Program-made: the position numbers and the translations under genes
Shown: in pieces, positions 22,321-33,859 of the stretch
How the letters are laid out: every line of letters begins with the position of its first letter
How positions within the stretch are numbered: position 1 is the stretch's first letter
Notes under the pieces: generated by a model
What the model was told of the DNA's origin: nothing
What the model saw: only the letters and a program-made list of their open reading frames with translations
Database searches by the model: none
NCBI GenBank assembly: GCA_051453625.1
Contig: JBOZIK010000001.1
Span: 128,649,422-128,713,421, forward strand
DNA length: 64,000 nucleotides
Direction of reading: 5' to 3'
Source of the DNA: Welwitschia mirabilis
Taxonomy: Eukaryota; Gnetophyta; Gnetopsida; Welwitschiales

Positions 22321-23635
22321 CTCCTTCCGTTTCTGCAATTTCTAGTGTGCTGACCCTAATTTTCTAAATCTAACCCAATCCTTATGGCTTATCCATCCTC
22401 AATGTGTGTCTCTGTCTGATCTCCATACGAAGCTCCTTCACGTGAAATATGCTTTTAAACTCAAATTCTCAGCTGAAACTAAAGGTCTAATCAACTCTAT
22501 TGAGAAGGCCAGATGTGAGCTTTTAGCCATCCAGAATCAGTTGGCTATAGACCCCTAGGGCACAGACCTTTTTCAGAAGAAAAATGAAGCCATTTTGAAA
22601 TACAAAAACTTGCTGTCCCAGGAATTTTTCTTCTCAAAATAGCGTGCCAAATTAAAATGGGCAGTAGAGGGGGATTTAAATTCTGCTTACTTTCATGCTT
22701 GTATCAATCATAGGAAGCACCTTTCGGCAATTAATGCTTTGTATGGCTCGGAAGGTAACTTGACAAATCATCAGGACCAAATAATTTAGATCATTCTCTC
22801 CTTTTTCAAGGACCTTCTGAGTAAAGAGGCAAAAGTTGCAGACTTAGATAGCCTTATTCTCTTTACTGGTCCAAAATATCAGAGACCTAGTGCATAGAGT
22901 CGTGTAGACTGATATCAGATGAAGAGATTAGGAAAGTTATTTTCATGATCGGCACTAATAAAGCTCCAGGGCCAGATGGATTCTCAGCAAAATTCTTCAA
23001 ATATGCCTGGAATATTATTGGACAAGATGTGTGTAAAGCAGTAAAAGGATTTTTTGTTAATTATAGGATGCCAAGAAGTATAAATTCCACAGCCATCATT
23101 TTGATTCTGAAAACTCAGAATCCAAGCACAGCCTCTGATTTTTACCCAAGAGCCTACTGTAATGTGATTTATAAAATCATTTTAGGTGTCATCATAAACA
23201 TAATTAAGGAGATTATCGATGACATCGTTGTGAACAGTCAAGGAGCTTTTATTTCGCATAGAAGCATAACTCACAATATCCTGTTAGCATAGGAGCTAGT
23301 ACAGTTATAAGCGAGAAAGAGGATTAGACCTAGATGTGCCCTCAAGATAGAACTTAAGAAGGCCTATGACTCCGTCTCTTGGTCCTTTCTTCTGAATGGC
23401 TTAGGTTTTCCTTTCAAAATGATTGAGTGGATAAGGGCTTATATTACTTTGCCATTCTTTTCTATCCAAATAAATGGTAGTTTGAAGGGCTATTTCCCTG
23501 GAAAGAGAGGGCTCAGACAAGGAGACCTGTTGTCTTCATATCTCTTTGCCCTTATCATGGAATACCTATCTAGATGTCTTAAGACTATATCAAAAAATCC
23601 AGGATTTCATTTCCATCCCAAATGCAGTAGGCTGC
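22321..23635 (+). pseudogene. LINE 1 ORF2: linker and reverse transcriptase, cut before the FADD box
   Basis: Target-primed reverse transcriptase. The linker reads GDLNSAYFHACINHRKHLSA (from about 22,671). RT motifs: NKAPGPDGFSAKFFK (22,957), TAIILILKTQNP, QGAFISHRSITHNILLA (to 23,289), KIELKKAYDSVSW (about 23,345; first Asp of motif A replaced by Glu) and GLRQGDLLSSYLFALIMEYL (23,510-23,570). The domain ends at PKCSRL (23,635), where an LTR end begins, just before the FADD catalytic box. Two open stretches, 22,945-23,292 and 23,419-23,640, remain. This is the least damaged RT in the window, yet it lacks its core catalytic motif. Confidence 0.9.
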
Positions 23636-23693
23636 TGTAACCCCCCAACTTTAATTACCCTAATTAAATATAATATTTTTTTTTTTTTTTCGT
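23636..23693 (-). repeat. End of a Tekay-like LTR inserted in LINE 1
   Basis: TGTAACCCCCCAACTTTAAT then TACCCTAATTAAAT matches the terminal bases of the LTRs of element D (55,708 and 46,711, minus strand). It keeps C at sites where both D copies have T, so it is a younger copy. A T14 run and a 100-N gap (23,694-23,793) hide the rest. The element or solo LTR is oriented on the minus strand. Confidence 0.75.
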
Positions 23694-23793
23694 NNNNNNN
23701 NNNNNNNNNNNNNNNNNNNNNNNNNNNNNNNNNNNNNNNNNNNNNNNNNNNNNNNNNNNNNNNNNNNNNNNNNNNNNNNNNNNNNNNNNNNNN

Positions 23794-24190
23794 TGATTAG
23801 CTGGCTCAAGCAAAGGTTTAGATCAAGGTCCTCTCAGCACAACATTCCTAAATTCCTCATCACAACCTGTTTTTATCATGTTTGGCAAGCTCGAAATGAT
23901 AAAATTTTCAAAAATAAAATTTTTGATCCATAGAGGCATGTAAACGAAATTAAGATTTAGCTTTCCTTTAAAATGAAATCTATACAGCGGTTAAAGGATA
24001 CCCATAATAATAGAGATCAGTGTTAGCTCATGGGAATCTCCCCTCTTCTAATGGGCCAAAAGGGCTAAATTAGCCGAATTTCTGTGCTGGAATAGCATAC
24101 CGCCCAGTTCTTGCCAGCAAGGATGTCCTGCGAGCCCTCCCAGCATTCCAGAAATCAGGATATTTTAGGCCAACTATGTTTCAGCTATGC
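23794..24190 (+). pseudogene. LINE 1 ORF2: C-terminal region after the gap
   Basis: Reads ISWLKQRFRSRSSQHNIPKF, then TTCFYHVWQARNDKIFKNK and a basic tail. The WQARNDKIF-type segment is the usual end of the zinc-binding region at the C-terminus of plant LINE RTs. The RT fingers with FADD, the thumb and most of the zinc-binding region lie in the gap or are lost. Confidence 0.72.
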
Positions 24191-25438
24191 ATTTACTGAA
24201 GGCAGTCTATTTAGACCAGCAAAGATCTTTTTGCATTTTCCTGTTTGTTTCCCTCAGTAGAAGCTTACCCAGGCTCCATAAATATTTGACAAGCACAGCA
24301 TTAAGAAGAACAAAATTTATCATTAACAGAGGAGTTGGCAGGATGCTTTCAATGTTTTCATTTGTATGCTTAGTCAATCGGCAGATCAAATGTATTATAC
24401 AATACTTTGTTAGCCTGTAATTTAGCTTGTTTTTAATCCCATATACCGACATATCACTTGTATGCACCCTGTCATAGGGATTTTTTATCTTTTACTTATT
24501 TTATCTTTTGTTCTAGACCTAGCCCAACGATCTCTTATTTTGTAGCTAGGTAACTTGAAATATGTGTTTGCTCTTCCTAGGTTCATGTGATCCTACAGAG
24601 GCTTCCCATTTGCAAGTGTCTGGTGGAAGGTTTGGTGGTCAAAGTCCCATACCAGCTATTTTCTTTTCTCTTGGTTTAGTTTTTGGTTTTTCCAAGGATG
24701 TAGCTGGTGTTAGCAGCGCACGGGTGGAGGAGCATGCTGGTGTTTCCAAACTGAGTTTTAGATTTGATCAGAGCGGCAGTTTGGGTTTCAAAGTAATGTT
24801 GAAGTCATTTCATGGATAGACATGGGAACAGGTCTTAGGCTGGTCCCCTACGTGGGCTCTGTTTTTGCTGTGTTCATGTAAAAAGGGCTAGTATTTCTAT
24901 GGCCCTGATCAATTCTTCCCAATTCTCTCTCAAATTATCGAAGCAAATTTATTGTTTAATTGAAGTAGAAGTCATCAGAGCTGTGTTGATGTAAAATGTT
25001 TCTTCTTTAAGGAATGAAGTCCACTGATCCCCGCTGTTTTTTTTTTTTTCAGCTATGGAGAGACCCTTAATCATCATTTTATAGCATCAAGCGTCAGTAG
25101 AATGGAGGCTTTTCAGAGTAGGATTTGTATCTCCTACATGTTATGTTACTAAATGTGCAGGCCCCAAAAGCAGAGGCAGTATTAAGTTCTCCAGTATTGC
25201 TCTTCAGAAGAGATGATAAAATGTCAGGTGGGGATCAAGATTATGACAAAGTACCCCCTCGTGTCCAGAGTGTCAAAGGAATGTCTTCTTTTCATAGATT
25301 CCTGTTATGTAAAAGCAGAGAAGTATTTTGGGACATGATGTTCCAACCTGTAATTCTGTTTCATTTGGTTTTTGTATTGGGTTGGTCTTCTAACACTACA
25401 GTAATGAAAGTCCATAAATCTTCATTCAAAAAAAAGTG
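24191..25438 (+). mobile_element. LINE 1: long 3' untranslated region and A tail
   Basis: About 1.2 kb after ORF2, GC-richer than its surroundings, ending CCATAAATCTTCATTCAAAA... with an A8 run at 25,428-25,435. After the tail the D2 LTR resumes, which fixes this as the LINE 3' end. Two short open frames (24,562-24,819 and 25,125-25,502) show no recognisable domain. TTTTTTTTTTTTTCAG at 25,038-25,053 resembles a 3' splice site. It could be a transduced host segment; no proof. Confidence 0.6.
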
Positions 25439-28227
25439 TATGTTTATATTTTTATTAAAATTAATGCTAAAGATGTATGTTATGCTTAATTGTAGTGTGT
25501 AAATAGTTAAATACTATTTAGGATTAAATAAACTAGATCATAGTAATTTTATGTAATTTTGGTTTTTTAAAATTATTCTTAATAATAATGGTCCTTCCTT
25601 TGAAATTATTTATTTCATAGTTTATGAGAAAATAAATTCATAAATAAAATATATCAAAATGATAACTCCATTTATGCAAAAGCATCCAACCTACATGGTA
25701 AAAAGTATTGAATTAATAATTTTAAAAGGGTATTAAATAATAATCAAATATATTTCTTTTACTCATTTACTTATGTATCTTATCAAAGCTAAAAAGAAAA
25801 AATACATGATAAAATTAAATGGTTATGTAGCTAGTAAAATAAATGTATAAATATTTGACGTAGTATATTCAACTATAACTTTTTATTTCTTATGCTTTAT
25901 GTTGATTAGGTTTAGTGGATCTTGAGATTAAGAAATATGTGAATAAGGACATATACCCTTATCCATAAACCAAAAAGTATGTAAGAGTATACTTTATTCT
26001 CTCTTAAATTTTATCATTCTTGATATTTATAAAAAATATTAATTTATAAATATTTACATTCTTATTCATTGGATTTAGAAACATTCATCTCATAATAAGA
26101 CATGATAATTTTGAATTTTATGCATATGAAAAGTTTTTTTTCCTTTCCAATGCATATTATACATTATTAAATGAAAGTCTTAAACTAATTAAATAATATT
26201 AAGAGCCTAGGATTGATTAAGAAGGAATTAGCATAAGAAAGTTTTATGTATAAATAAATTTAGTGAGTAAAGCCAAAAAATTTACTTATCATAGTAAGTG
26301 CATTTGTTATAATTCCCATCTCTTCTTATCCCTTAATACATTAATGTCATTTAATACTCAATGTAATCTAAATTATTAATTATCAATCTTATCTAATTAA
26401 TGTAATCAATCTTATCTAATTTAATGTAACCATATTACCTTAGGCATAAAATAAAGTGTAGTTCTTAAATCAATAGAATTAAGGACCTTTAGTATTTCAC
26501 GTATATATAAATAAAGTCATCCTATATCTTATAAACACATTCATTTTATAAAAATACGTGCTATTAAAATTCCTTCTCATTCTTTACCTATCCTTCTCCT
26601 CTCATCGTCTTAATTTTGAGTGTCACATTTGGAGCTTGGATCTTGGAGTTTAGAGCTAAGTATCTTGGAACTTAGGCCTCCATTAAATCTTTATTAACTC
26701 TTCATGAAATAGTAGTTATCAATCATTTATCATTCTAAGTAGATTTATTCACTTATTTTATTTCTTTATTACCTCTTTTTATTTAAGAAGACTAGTTGCA
26801 TAATATAATATTACCTTCTATATTTTGTTGGGTCACTGCACATTCTTGTTTATAGTATTATTTTGTAATCATTATCTATTTTATTGGGCTAAAACCCAAA
26901 TGAAAAAAAGATTTAAGATGTCTCTTTATATGCTTGGTTGGTAAGCTTTACTAATGAAATTAATTAGACAAGCAACAAGATAGTTCACTTTAACATTTGG
27001 ATAGCTATGTTTATATTGCATGATTAAATAGTAAGTGTATTTAATAGTTTATTTTAAATCATATATATATATATCACAATCCTCTTTAAATGTAAAATTA
27101 GCTATAGCTTAAGTTTATTAATAATAGGTAATCCTTCATGTCAAATCCTAATGCTCACTGAAATTGTTTTTTTGAAATGAATGTTATGCATTATTATTAT
27201 CTTTTCTCTTGGTATTTCTCTCATTATTTAATAAAAAATTTTGTATAGAATATAGATATTTAGATTATTTTTAATATCAAATTTATCCAATATAGTTGTT
27301 GTAAATTTGTTTATGGATTATTCTCTGTAGGATTTTATTTGAGCTATGAAATCTCTAGAATAAATTCATTTTTAATAATGAGACCTTTAACTCCTTTACT
27401 CCCTCTTTTAGGCATGTTATTTTCATCACATCAAGCTCTAAATTCTATGATATCTCTCCTTTATATCTAGAGATCTTTATTCAAATTTCTTCATTTATTT
27501 GAGATCTTTGTTAAGTAGCATTATAATCTTTATGTTGTTTGTTTGAAATTTGAAAAATTCTTTAAACTAAGAAATTTATATAGGGATTTTATGCTTGTTA
27601 TGGAGCTAAAGTTCAAATTTTGTAAAATGTATGCATAACCAAAAAAAATAACTCCTTATTGAATATTAAATAAAACTTAATGATATTTTTTAAGTCTAAG
27701 ATTTTATTAGAATTATGAAGTTTCAAAAATAGTAACATCTCTAACATTAAATAATTTTTTAAAATTTATTTTATTAATGTAACTTATAAAATAAAAAATT
27801 AAATATAATAATCGTTTACTTTAATCCTATACAATAATCTTTTAAGAAAAATAAGTAAACGATTATTTTTATACTTAAAGTATGATCCTTAAAGTATGAT
27901 CCTAAAATCCATGTTTATAAGAATATAAATTTAATAAAATTAGTATCTATGAATTCTATTATGAGTTTATTTTAATAAGAAGTTAGTATAATCTATTTTT
28001 ATGTTTATAAATAAGTAGTTATTATTATTTTGGTATGATACCTTTTAAAATCAGAAAATATATGTAATTATAGAAAATCATCTAAATAAAAGTATACTAT
28101 AACTTAAATTTCTTAGATAATAACTAAAATAACTTTATTTTACATCATTTTCATTAATATTATTTATCAAATTCTAATATTTAAAAAAATTTACTTTAAT
28201 TTTATCCCACTTTTATTGTGTTCTCCA
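25439..28227 (+). repeat. Tekay-like LTR D2, piece 2
   Basis: Colinear with the LTR of element D read on its minus strand: CTTATCCATAAAC (about 25,955-25,970 against 49,425-49,440), TATA region 26,502 against 48,855, the GGAGCTTGGATCTTGGAG block (26,630-26,660 against 48,790-48,745), and the run of AAAATTTATTTTAT near 27,755 against 47,935. Interrupted at 28,228 by the copia LTR. It holds a 15-bp inverted repeat (27,807-27,821 and 27,853-27,867) and a 14-bp direct duplication (27,874-27,901). Confidence 0.72.
26502..26514 (+). promoter_or_regulatory. TATA box of LTR D2
   Basis: TATATATAAATAA at the position homologous to the D LTR box (minus strand, 48,851-48,860) and to TTATAAATATGAT near 63,469 in the right-hand LTR copy. 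It lies about 125 bp before the GGAGCTTGGA block in each copy. Confidence 0.5.
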
Positions 28228-28409
28228 TACTACGGCACTAATAAGTCATACTATCATACTACACATAAGGTAAAATAAAACCTTGTTAAATCTAGTTAGT
28301 TGTGCCTTCCTATAAAAGCAATCTTTAATTATTGTAAAACACAGAATAAAAAAAAAAAGTGTTTTTGAAATATTTCTCTTATTTTTATTGTATTTTCTTT
28401 CACTTTACA
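28228..28409 (+). repeat. 5' LTR of copia element F (182 bp)
   Basis: Pairs with 37,818-38,001: both contain GGCACTAATAAG, GGTAAAATAAAACC/GGTAAAAGAAAACC, TATAAAAG and ATTGTAAAA in order. Starts TACTACGGCACT (3' copy TGCTAAGGCACT), so the terminal G has become A. Ends ...CTTTACA. Followed at 28,412 by a primer site. Confidence 0.8.
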
Positions 28410-28411
28410 TG

Positions 28412-28424
28412 TGGTATTAGAGCT
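28412..28424 (+). promoter_or_regulatory. Primer binding site of copia element F (initiator tRNA-Met)
   Basis: TGGTATTAGAGCT, against TGGTATCAGAGCT complementary to plant initiator tRNA-Met. The single difference is C to T. Confidence 0.8.
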
Positions 28425-29695
28425 AGATTAGGGTTCTCGAGACTCTTTGTAGCTTGTTTCCTTTTTGCATGTTATTTTGCACGTCTTTATTCTTTTTGTT
28501 ATAATTTTTTTTAATTAGATTCTTCTTAGATCTAGGATTTTGTTTAGACCTATTTTTAGGATTTTTGATGGGGTTCTTACTTATGGGTTTTTTGGATGTA
28601 GTTTCTTTGTTAGGAGTTCCCCCCCTCTTTTTTTACCTAAGGTTTTAGTTTATTTGTAGTTTGATTTTGCTTTTAGTTTAGTGTTTTAGTTTTGTTAAGT
28701 TTTCCACATGCCTTTGCTTTTAAGTTTTCTATAAGTTTCTTTATCATAGACTTTAGGTCTTTTAGTGCTCCATCCAAAGTAAGCTTCTTTGCCATGATGA
28801 TAGGATTAACAGGCTACTTTGCTAGGGCAATAGGCTTAGTAAGCTTCTTTAGTCTGTCTAAGAGTTTAAATGAAGATTTAACACTTAAAAACTTACTAAA
28901 TCTTTCTTTCTTTCTTTTTTTTTTTCTTTTTTCCCTCCCCATATTGATCCTTAAAAACCCATTAGTTTTTGGATTAGATCTATTATCTCTACTATCTCCT
29001 TTAAAGAAAAGCTTAAGACATGCTTCAAAAAGACTATATGCTAGTAATAATAACAACACTAAGGAAATCCTACATTATGGATATAGATCTTCCTTCGACA
29101 TTCATTCTGTAGTGAGTTAGCAAGGGTGCTTTACTATGTACTTACCTTTTTATAATCAAATAGCAAAAAGACTTCTTTTTTAAAACTTTAATGGTGACTA
29201 CAACAAAATAGAGGGATGAGTATTTGTATGTCATTTTTATCCCCTATAGAGTACAGACATCATTAGCACCATTTGTGTGCTATTTTTTTTCCTTTCTAGA
29301 CTACAAATAGCATCAACACCACTTATATAATAAAAAAACAATACAAAGAGAGGTTTGGCTTTATTCAGAAGCTACTATATTATTTTTCCATTAAATGTAT
29401 GCCTTAAGTATTAACTGATGATAGTTTTCCAATGGAATTCTATAGTTTTAGGAAATAGGTGTTTTTGCATTTAATGAAAAATCATAGTGAGGAAGGCACT
29501 AGAGATTCCACTTATGGTTACTGAAGATGTAAACTAATGTTCACCTTATTATGTAGTTAAAGGTTATCGTTGCCACCAATCTCATAATGAAACTACAACA
29601 CTATCTTTTCTTGCTACTCTCTTTCTATTTGATCATCTGCAATTACTTCATATGCATGTTACAAAGCTTAAAGCATCATTTTCAAAGTGAGAAGC
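28425..29695 (+). other. Copia element F: leader and unassigned internal DNA, left of the TRIM
   Basis: T-rich and without clear copia protein matches. A 142-codon open frame at 28,692-29,120 is F/L/S-rich and unlike Gag. Real Gag remnants only appear near 33,870, so 28.4-33.8 kb is far longer than a copia leader and probably includes older inserted DNA. Confidence 0.5.
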
Positions 29696-31081
29696 TATTA
29701 GAGAGTTTGTTATCAACTTATCAGTCTGGGTAGTCTCCAAATTTGGTGTTCATTTGATTTTCTCCAGATTTTCTAGAGTTTGTTTACATTTCCTTGATTT
29801 AGTATTTCATTCATATTATAAATAAATTTGTGGCCTGCAATTTTTATTATATCAGCTTTATTTCTATAATCTTTTCTACTTTCTTTATTTTGTAAAATTC
29901 TTTGTGGGTTAATATTGTAACATTATGATATCAGAACTGGGCTAAGGTTCTATCTTAATTAGCCAATCTTATGTTCCTAGTACAGTTTAGTATTATTTCA
30001 AAATCGTTCAACGAAATAACGACAATGGTATTAGAATCCAAGATGAAGATCTAAGCTTAGAGGATTCTCTCTAGAATCTCTATATCACTTGGTTGACTTT
30101 TCATAACCATACCATTTTTATTCTTAACAAAAATGAAATTGATGAAGATCATAGGTTCTAAATCTTTAAGGAAAATGTTTTCCATCTTTGTAGTGCTAAC
30201 AGTAAACCTGAATCCCTATATAGGCTTCATCTAAAAAAATTCATGCATCTTAGTAATGCAAACTTCATAGTAATGTATGTAGAATCTTTTATAAGATGAA
30301 GAAACCGAGTTTTAGATATTGTAGAATATTTTTATATAATTTTAATAAGTGATTAAAGTCATTTGATTGGCAAAAGATGAACACTATTATAGTAATTAAA
30401 GAATAAGGGTTCTGCAGAGGCTACTAAGAATTTTCGACATTAGCATTAATCAAAGCCATAAACTAGATTTGGAAGAACCTATAAGTAATGGTAATTAATG
30501 GGTATGAAGATGTGGTAGTAAATAGCAAGTAGATTATGCATGAATCAAAGGCTATTGTTAGCTTCATAGAAGCTAGAATTAAATCCTTCTAAGTAATTAA
30601 TGTCATTTTATATTAGAAATCGAGATAAGTTTGATGGAAAGTGAGACTAGAGATGCATCCAATATAAGTTATACATCATAGAAAATGAAATTCAATTAGT
30701 TGTTTGAAAAGTAATAACTTGATGCTTTGGAAGTGATATTGTGTTTTTGAAAAGTGATACTTTATGAAAAGCAAAATTATATATGTAAAAGATGTTTTAT
30801 GAATATATTTGTAATAAACAAATATTTGATGAGTATTTCTTTAAAGGGGAATATTGTTGGAGAATTTTTTACCAACTTACAAGTCTAGGCACTCTTCAAT
30901 TTTGGTGTTTGTTTGATTATCTTTAGATTTTTGGAGGTTGTTTGCATTTCCTCAATTTAGTATTTCATTCATATTATAAATAAATATATGTCCTACAATT
31001 TTTACTGTATCAGCTTTATTTCTATGATATCATCCTCTTTTTCTACTTTGTGTAATTCTTTGTGAACTTGATATCATAACA
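29696..31081 (+). mobile_element. TRIM-like non-autonomous LTR element nested in copia F
   Basis: Complete 1,386-bp element. LTRs of exactly 227 bp each at 29,696-29,922 and 30,855-31,081, both with TTTAGTATTTCATTCATATT and TATATCAGCTTTATTT-type blocks and ending AACA. The 5' copy starts TATTAGAG and the 3' copy TGTTGGAG. Primer site TGATATCAGAACTGGG at 29,925 (initiator tRNA-Met type with two G-to-A changes); polypurine tract AAAGGGGAATAT at 30,843-30,854. Flanks GAAGC (29,691-29,695) and TAAGC (31,082-31,086) are a probable target duplication with one change. The 932-bp interior has no recognisable Gag or Pol. By size and lack of genes it is a terminal-repeat retrotransposon in miniature. 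Confidence 0.88.
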
Positions 31082-32979
31082 TAAGCATCATCTCCAAGAA
31101 GTAAATCATCATCTTGAAGAGGTGAAGCATCATCTCTGAGAAGCAAAGATACAACTTTATAGGAAAAAAATAGTAGAAGGGATTTCTTAAACTAATAGAA
31201 ATTTATGAAAAAATACCAAAGAACCTTCATAGAATTGATATTATCATGGCAATAAAGTAGAGGAGATGAAGTAAATATAGTTTTTTCACTTGATAACTTT
31301 CAAAAGAAAAATTTAAAGATTATAGAGAATCTTAAGGATTTAGAGCTTGATTTGATGCCTTCACCTGCCTTCATCTCCACGTCCACTAGGATACATTAAA
31401 TCTATACATATTTAGAGACTAAGAATGAACAAATTAATGAAGGTGATGAAAAAGTTGAGAAATTAATAATGATTCAAAGAGTAGATAAAGTTGCAACATC
31501 AACAATCCAGGCATGAGCACAGACCAAAGAGGCTTAAACAATAATTAAATTATATTTGCATATTTATTTATTTTTGTATTTCTTCTTAATGTACTTGGAA
31601 AATCAAATATAAATTTTTTGATCTTTTTCATTATCATTTTAGGTTAACTTTGATAAATTTGTTTATAAAAATTATTTAGTAGGAGATCAATAGAGTTGTT
31701 CTAGTCCCACCATTACCCATTTTATTTTTATTTTTTTTCTGCTAACATGTACATGATTTCATATTTGAGCATTATGTTTGAATTTGTTTTCTTGACATGC
31801 ATACATGTAATTTTGGGACCTTTATTTTAGCATTTCTATTAAGCGTAGGCACATGTAAAATTTTTTAAGTTTCTGTAGTTTTTTATTGAGCATGTGCGTA
31901 TGCATTTTATGCTGTGCTTTTGGCTTTCTTTTGCATACATGCATTCTTTATTGCATTTTTTTTTTTTTTTTGGATTTTTTAGTTTGGAACATTTTTCTAG
32001 CCATTATAAACTTAAAAATCTCTCTTTTTCTTACATCCAATCAAGCTAAGATGAGAAACAAGATTCACTTGACTTAATTTTTCTCATATAGACCTATTTT
32101 ACTTGTAGTTTGAATAGATTACGTTAAGTTGGATTGTTGAGCAAGATCTAATTAACTTGCCTATAACAAAATCAAGTCCATCTTTTTAATTTTGACCTTT
32201 ACTTTGATTTTACACTTAGCACCACTTTATAATTTTATTTCTGTTTAATATTTAATATTAGAAATTACCCACTTCTTAAATACATTAAATTATTTATTAT
32301 AAGCCAGTCTTGATTGCTGAGAGGCATGAGAAGCCTTACATTGACATCAATTCATGGGCTATGCCATGCTCTAAGCTTATTGTGTAATCTTTAAATACCA
32401 TAACTGTGTACTTCAAGCTATATAAAGAGTCATCTTTATTTGTAATTAAAAACATTTTGAGCATTTCAAGATCTAGATTCCCATACATGCCTTCGAAATC
32501 AAGGTTGTCTTAGGTGAAGATCAGAGGCATAGTGGTAAGATCTGCTTAGATTTCATTACCAAGCCGATACCAAGGCACAACTATAATAATCTAAAATTTA
32601 CTAAGTCTATGTTATAAGTAGATCATAAACATTGCATCATACTCTTTCATAAGAAAAGGTATATCCTTGAGATAAACATAATTACCCAATAACTTGGATA
32701 GCACATCAAGGTAATTCATACTTTATCCTTTTACTCTTTTTAGAGACAAGAATCATATCCTTGGAAGGGACATGATTACTTTCTAAATTAGAAACAAGAT
32801 CTAAAATCGATAAAGTATTTCACTTAATTACCTAATGATTTAAACCTTTGCGTTACTTTTTGTGTTAAAGTTTATTATGTTTTCATAAGGATTTTAATAA
32901 AACATAGTTGGTTTTTATTTATGCATTTTAGTGTCACTTAATGTTTTTTTAATAGGGTTCACTTTATTTGTTTGTCATA
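31082..32979 (+). other. Copia element F: unassigned internal DNA, right of the TRIM
   Basis: About 31,300-31,530 is coding-like: ENLKDLELDLMPSPAFISTS and TKNEQINEGDEKVEKLIMIQ, acidic and helix-prone, not assigned to a family. 31,560-32,280 is T-rich. 32,290-32,600 looks like a promoter-bearing LTR end (TATATAAAGAGTCATC at about 32,419, then a GAGCATTTC block) but has no partner in the window. Confidence 0.4.
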
Positions 32980-33440
32980 TTATTGTCAATTAGATAGATC
33001 ATTCAAATTATGAATGTAAGCAAGATCTCTTTTAAATTAATGATATCTCTTTATTATGATTTTTTTTTTTTTACATTTTTTGTGTTATTGTGATTTGGAT
33101 AGATCATTTGAATTGTGAATGTAAGTAAGATTTCTTTCAAATTAACTATACCATTTTGCTTTTTCCTCTTTTTCATCTCAATTTGATAATTTTTCTTTCT
33201 GTGATTAATAGATCCTTTATTTAGTTGTGGATGTCAGGAAGATCCACCTAAAAATCAACTATACCTCATAACTTGTCTTCTTATTTTTCTTGTCTCTTAG
33301 GAATAGCAACCTCAAAGAATAAGTTTTAGATACTATCGAACTTTTTCACATTAGTATTAACAACTGGAATCATGGGTAATATGTGTATCACTCTTTAGGA
33401 TGATTAGACTTGGAAGATCCACATGAAAATTTCATATCCA
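32980..33440 (+). repeat. Degenerate tandem array, about 105-115-bp units
   Basis: Three clear units starting near 32,985, 33,087 and 33,200, each with a 'gatAGATCaTTt.aattgtGaATGtaAGnAAGAT' core and ending in AAATTAACTATACC or a close variant. A fourth, weaker unit near 33,360-33,440 shares GGAAGATCCACATGAAAAT. Units differ considerably, so the array is old. Confidence 0.7.
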
Positions 33441-33859
33441 CCATGTGCATTTATGGTTTTGACACTTTCCCTCCTAAGTGGATGTTTTGCTTTATACTCG
33501 AGAAAAAAAAGCTTGAAATTCCATAAATAGCAAGTTGATAAAAATCATGTAAAATTCTATGGCTTCATAGCATAAAAATTTGATAGATTACAGTAAGACA
33601 AGTTATACCAACTTCATTACCTTATGGAATACATTCTATTAAAAGAATAACTTAGAGATAATCAATATTATTAATGAATATTTTTCATTATGAAAAATAA
33701 ACAATGTGATGACTAATTAAAAAATACCTAATATAAAGATAAATATTTTTGAAATTGGCCCATATAACCAAGTTTGCATACATTAAATTAACTTGGTTAA
33801 ATGTTATTTGGAGGCTTCATTTCTACATAGCTACATTATGTAACTACATGATAGTAGGC

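Noticed and set aside
23546-23800. Open frame across the gap at 23,694-23,793
   Set aside because: Made of N; it joins LINE, LTR end and gap.
19978-25465. Target-site duplication of LINE 1 (TGTAATTCTTTATATA before, TGTATGTTTATATT after)
   Set aside because: Similarity is loose and A/T-rich; it cannot be separated from chance.
28692-29120. 142-codon open frame as a gene
   Set aside because: Low-complexity F/L/S composition, no family motif, lies in the copia leader region.
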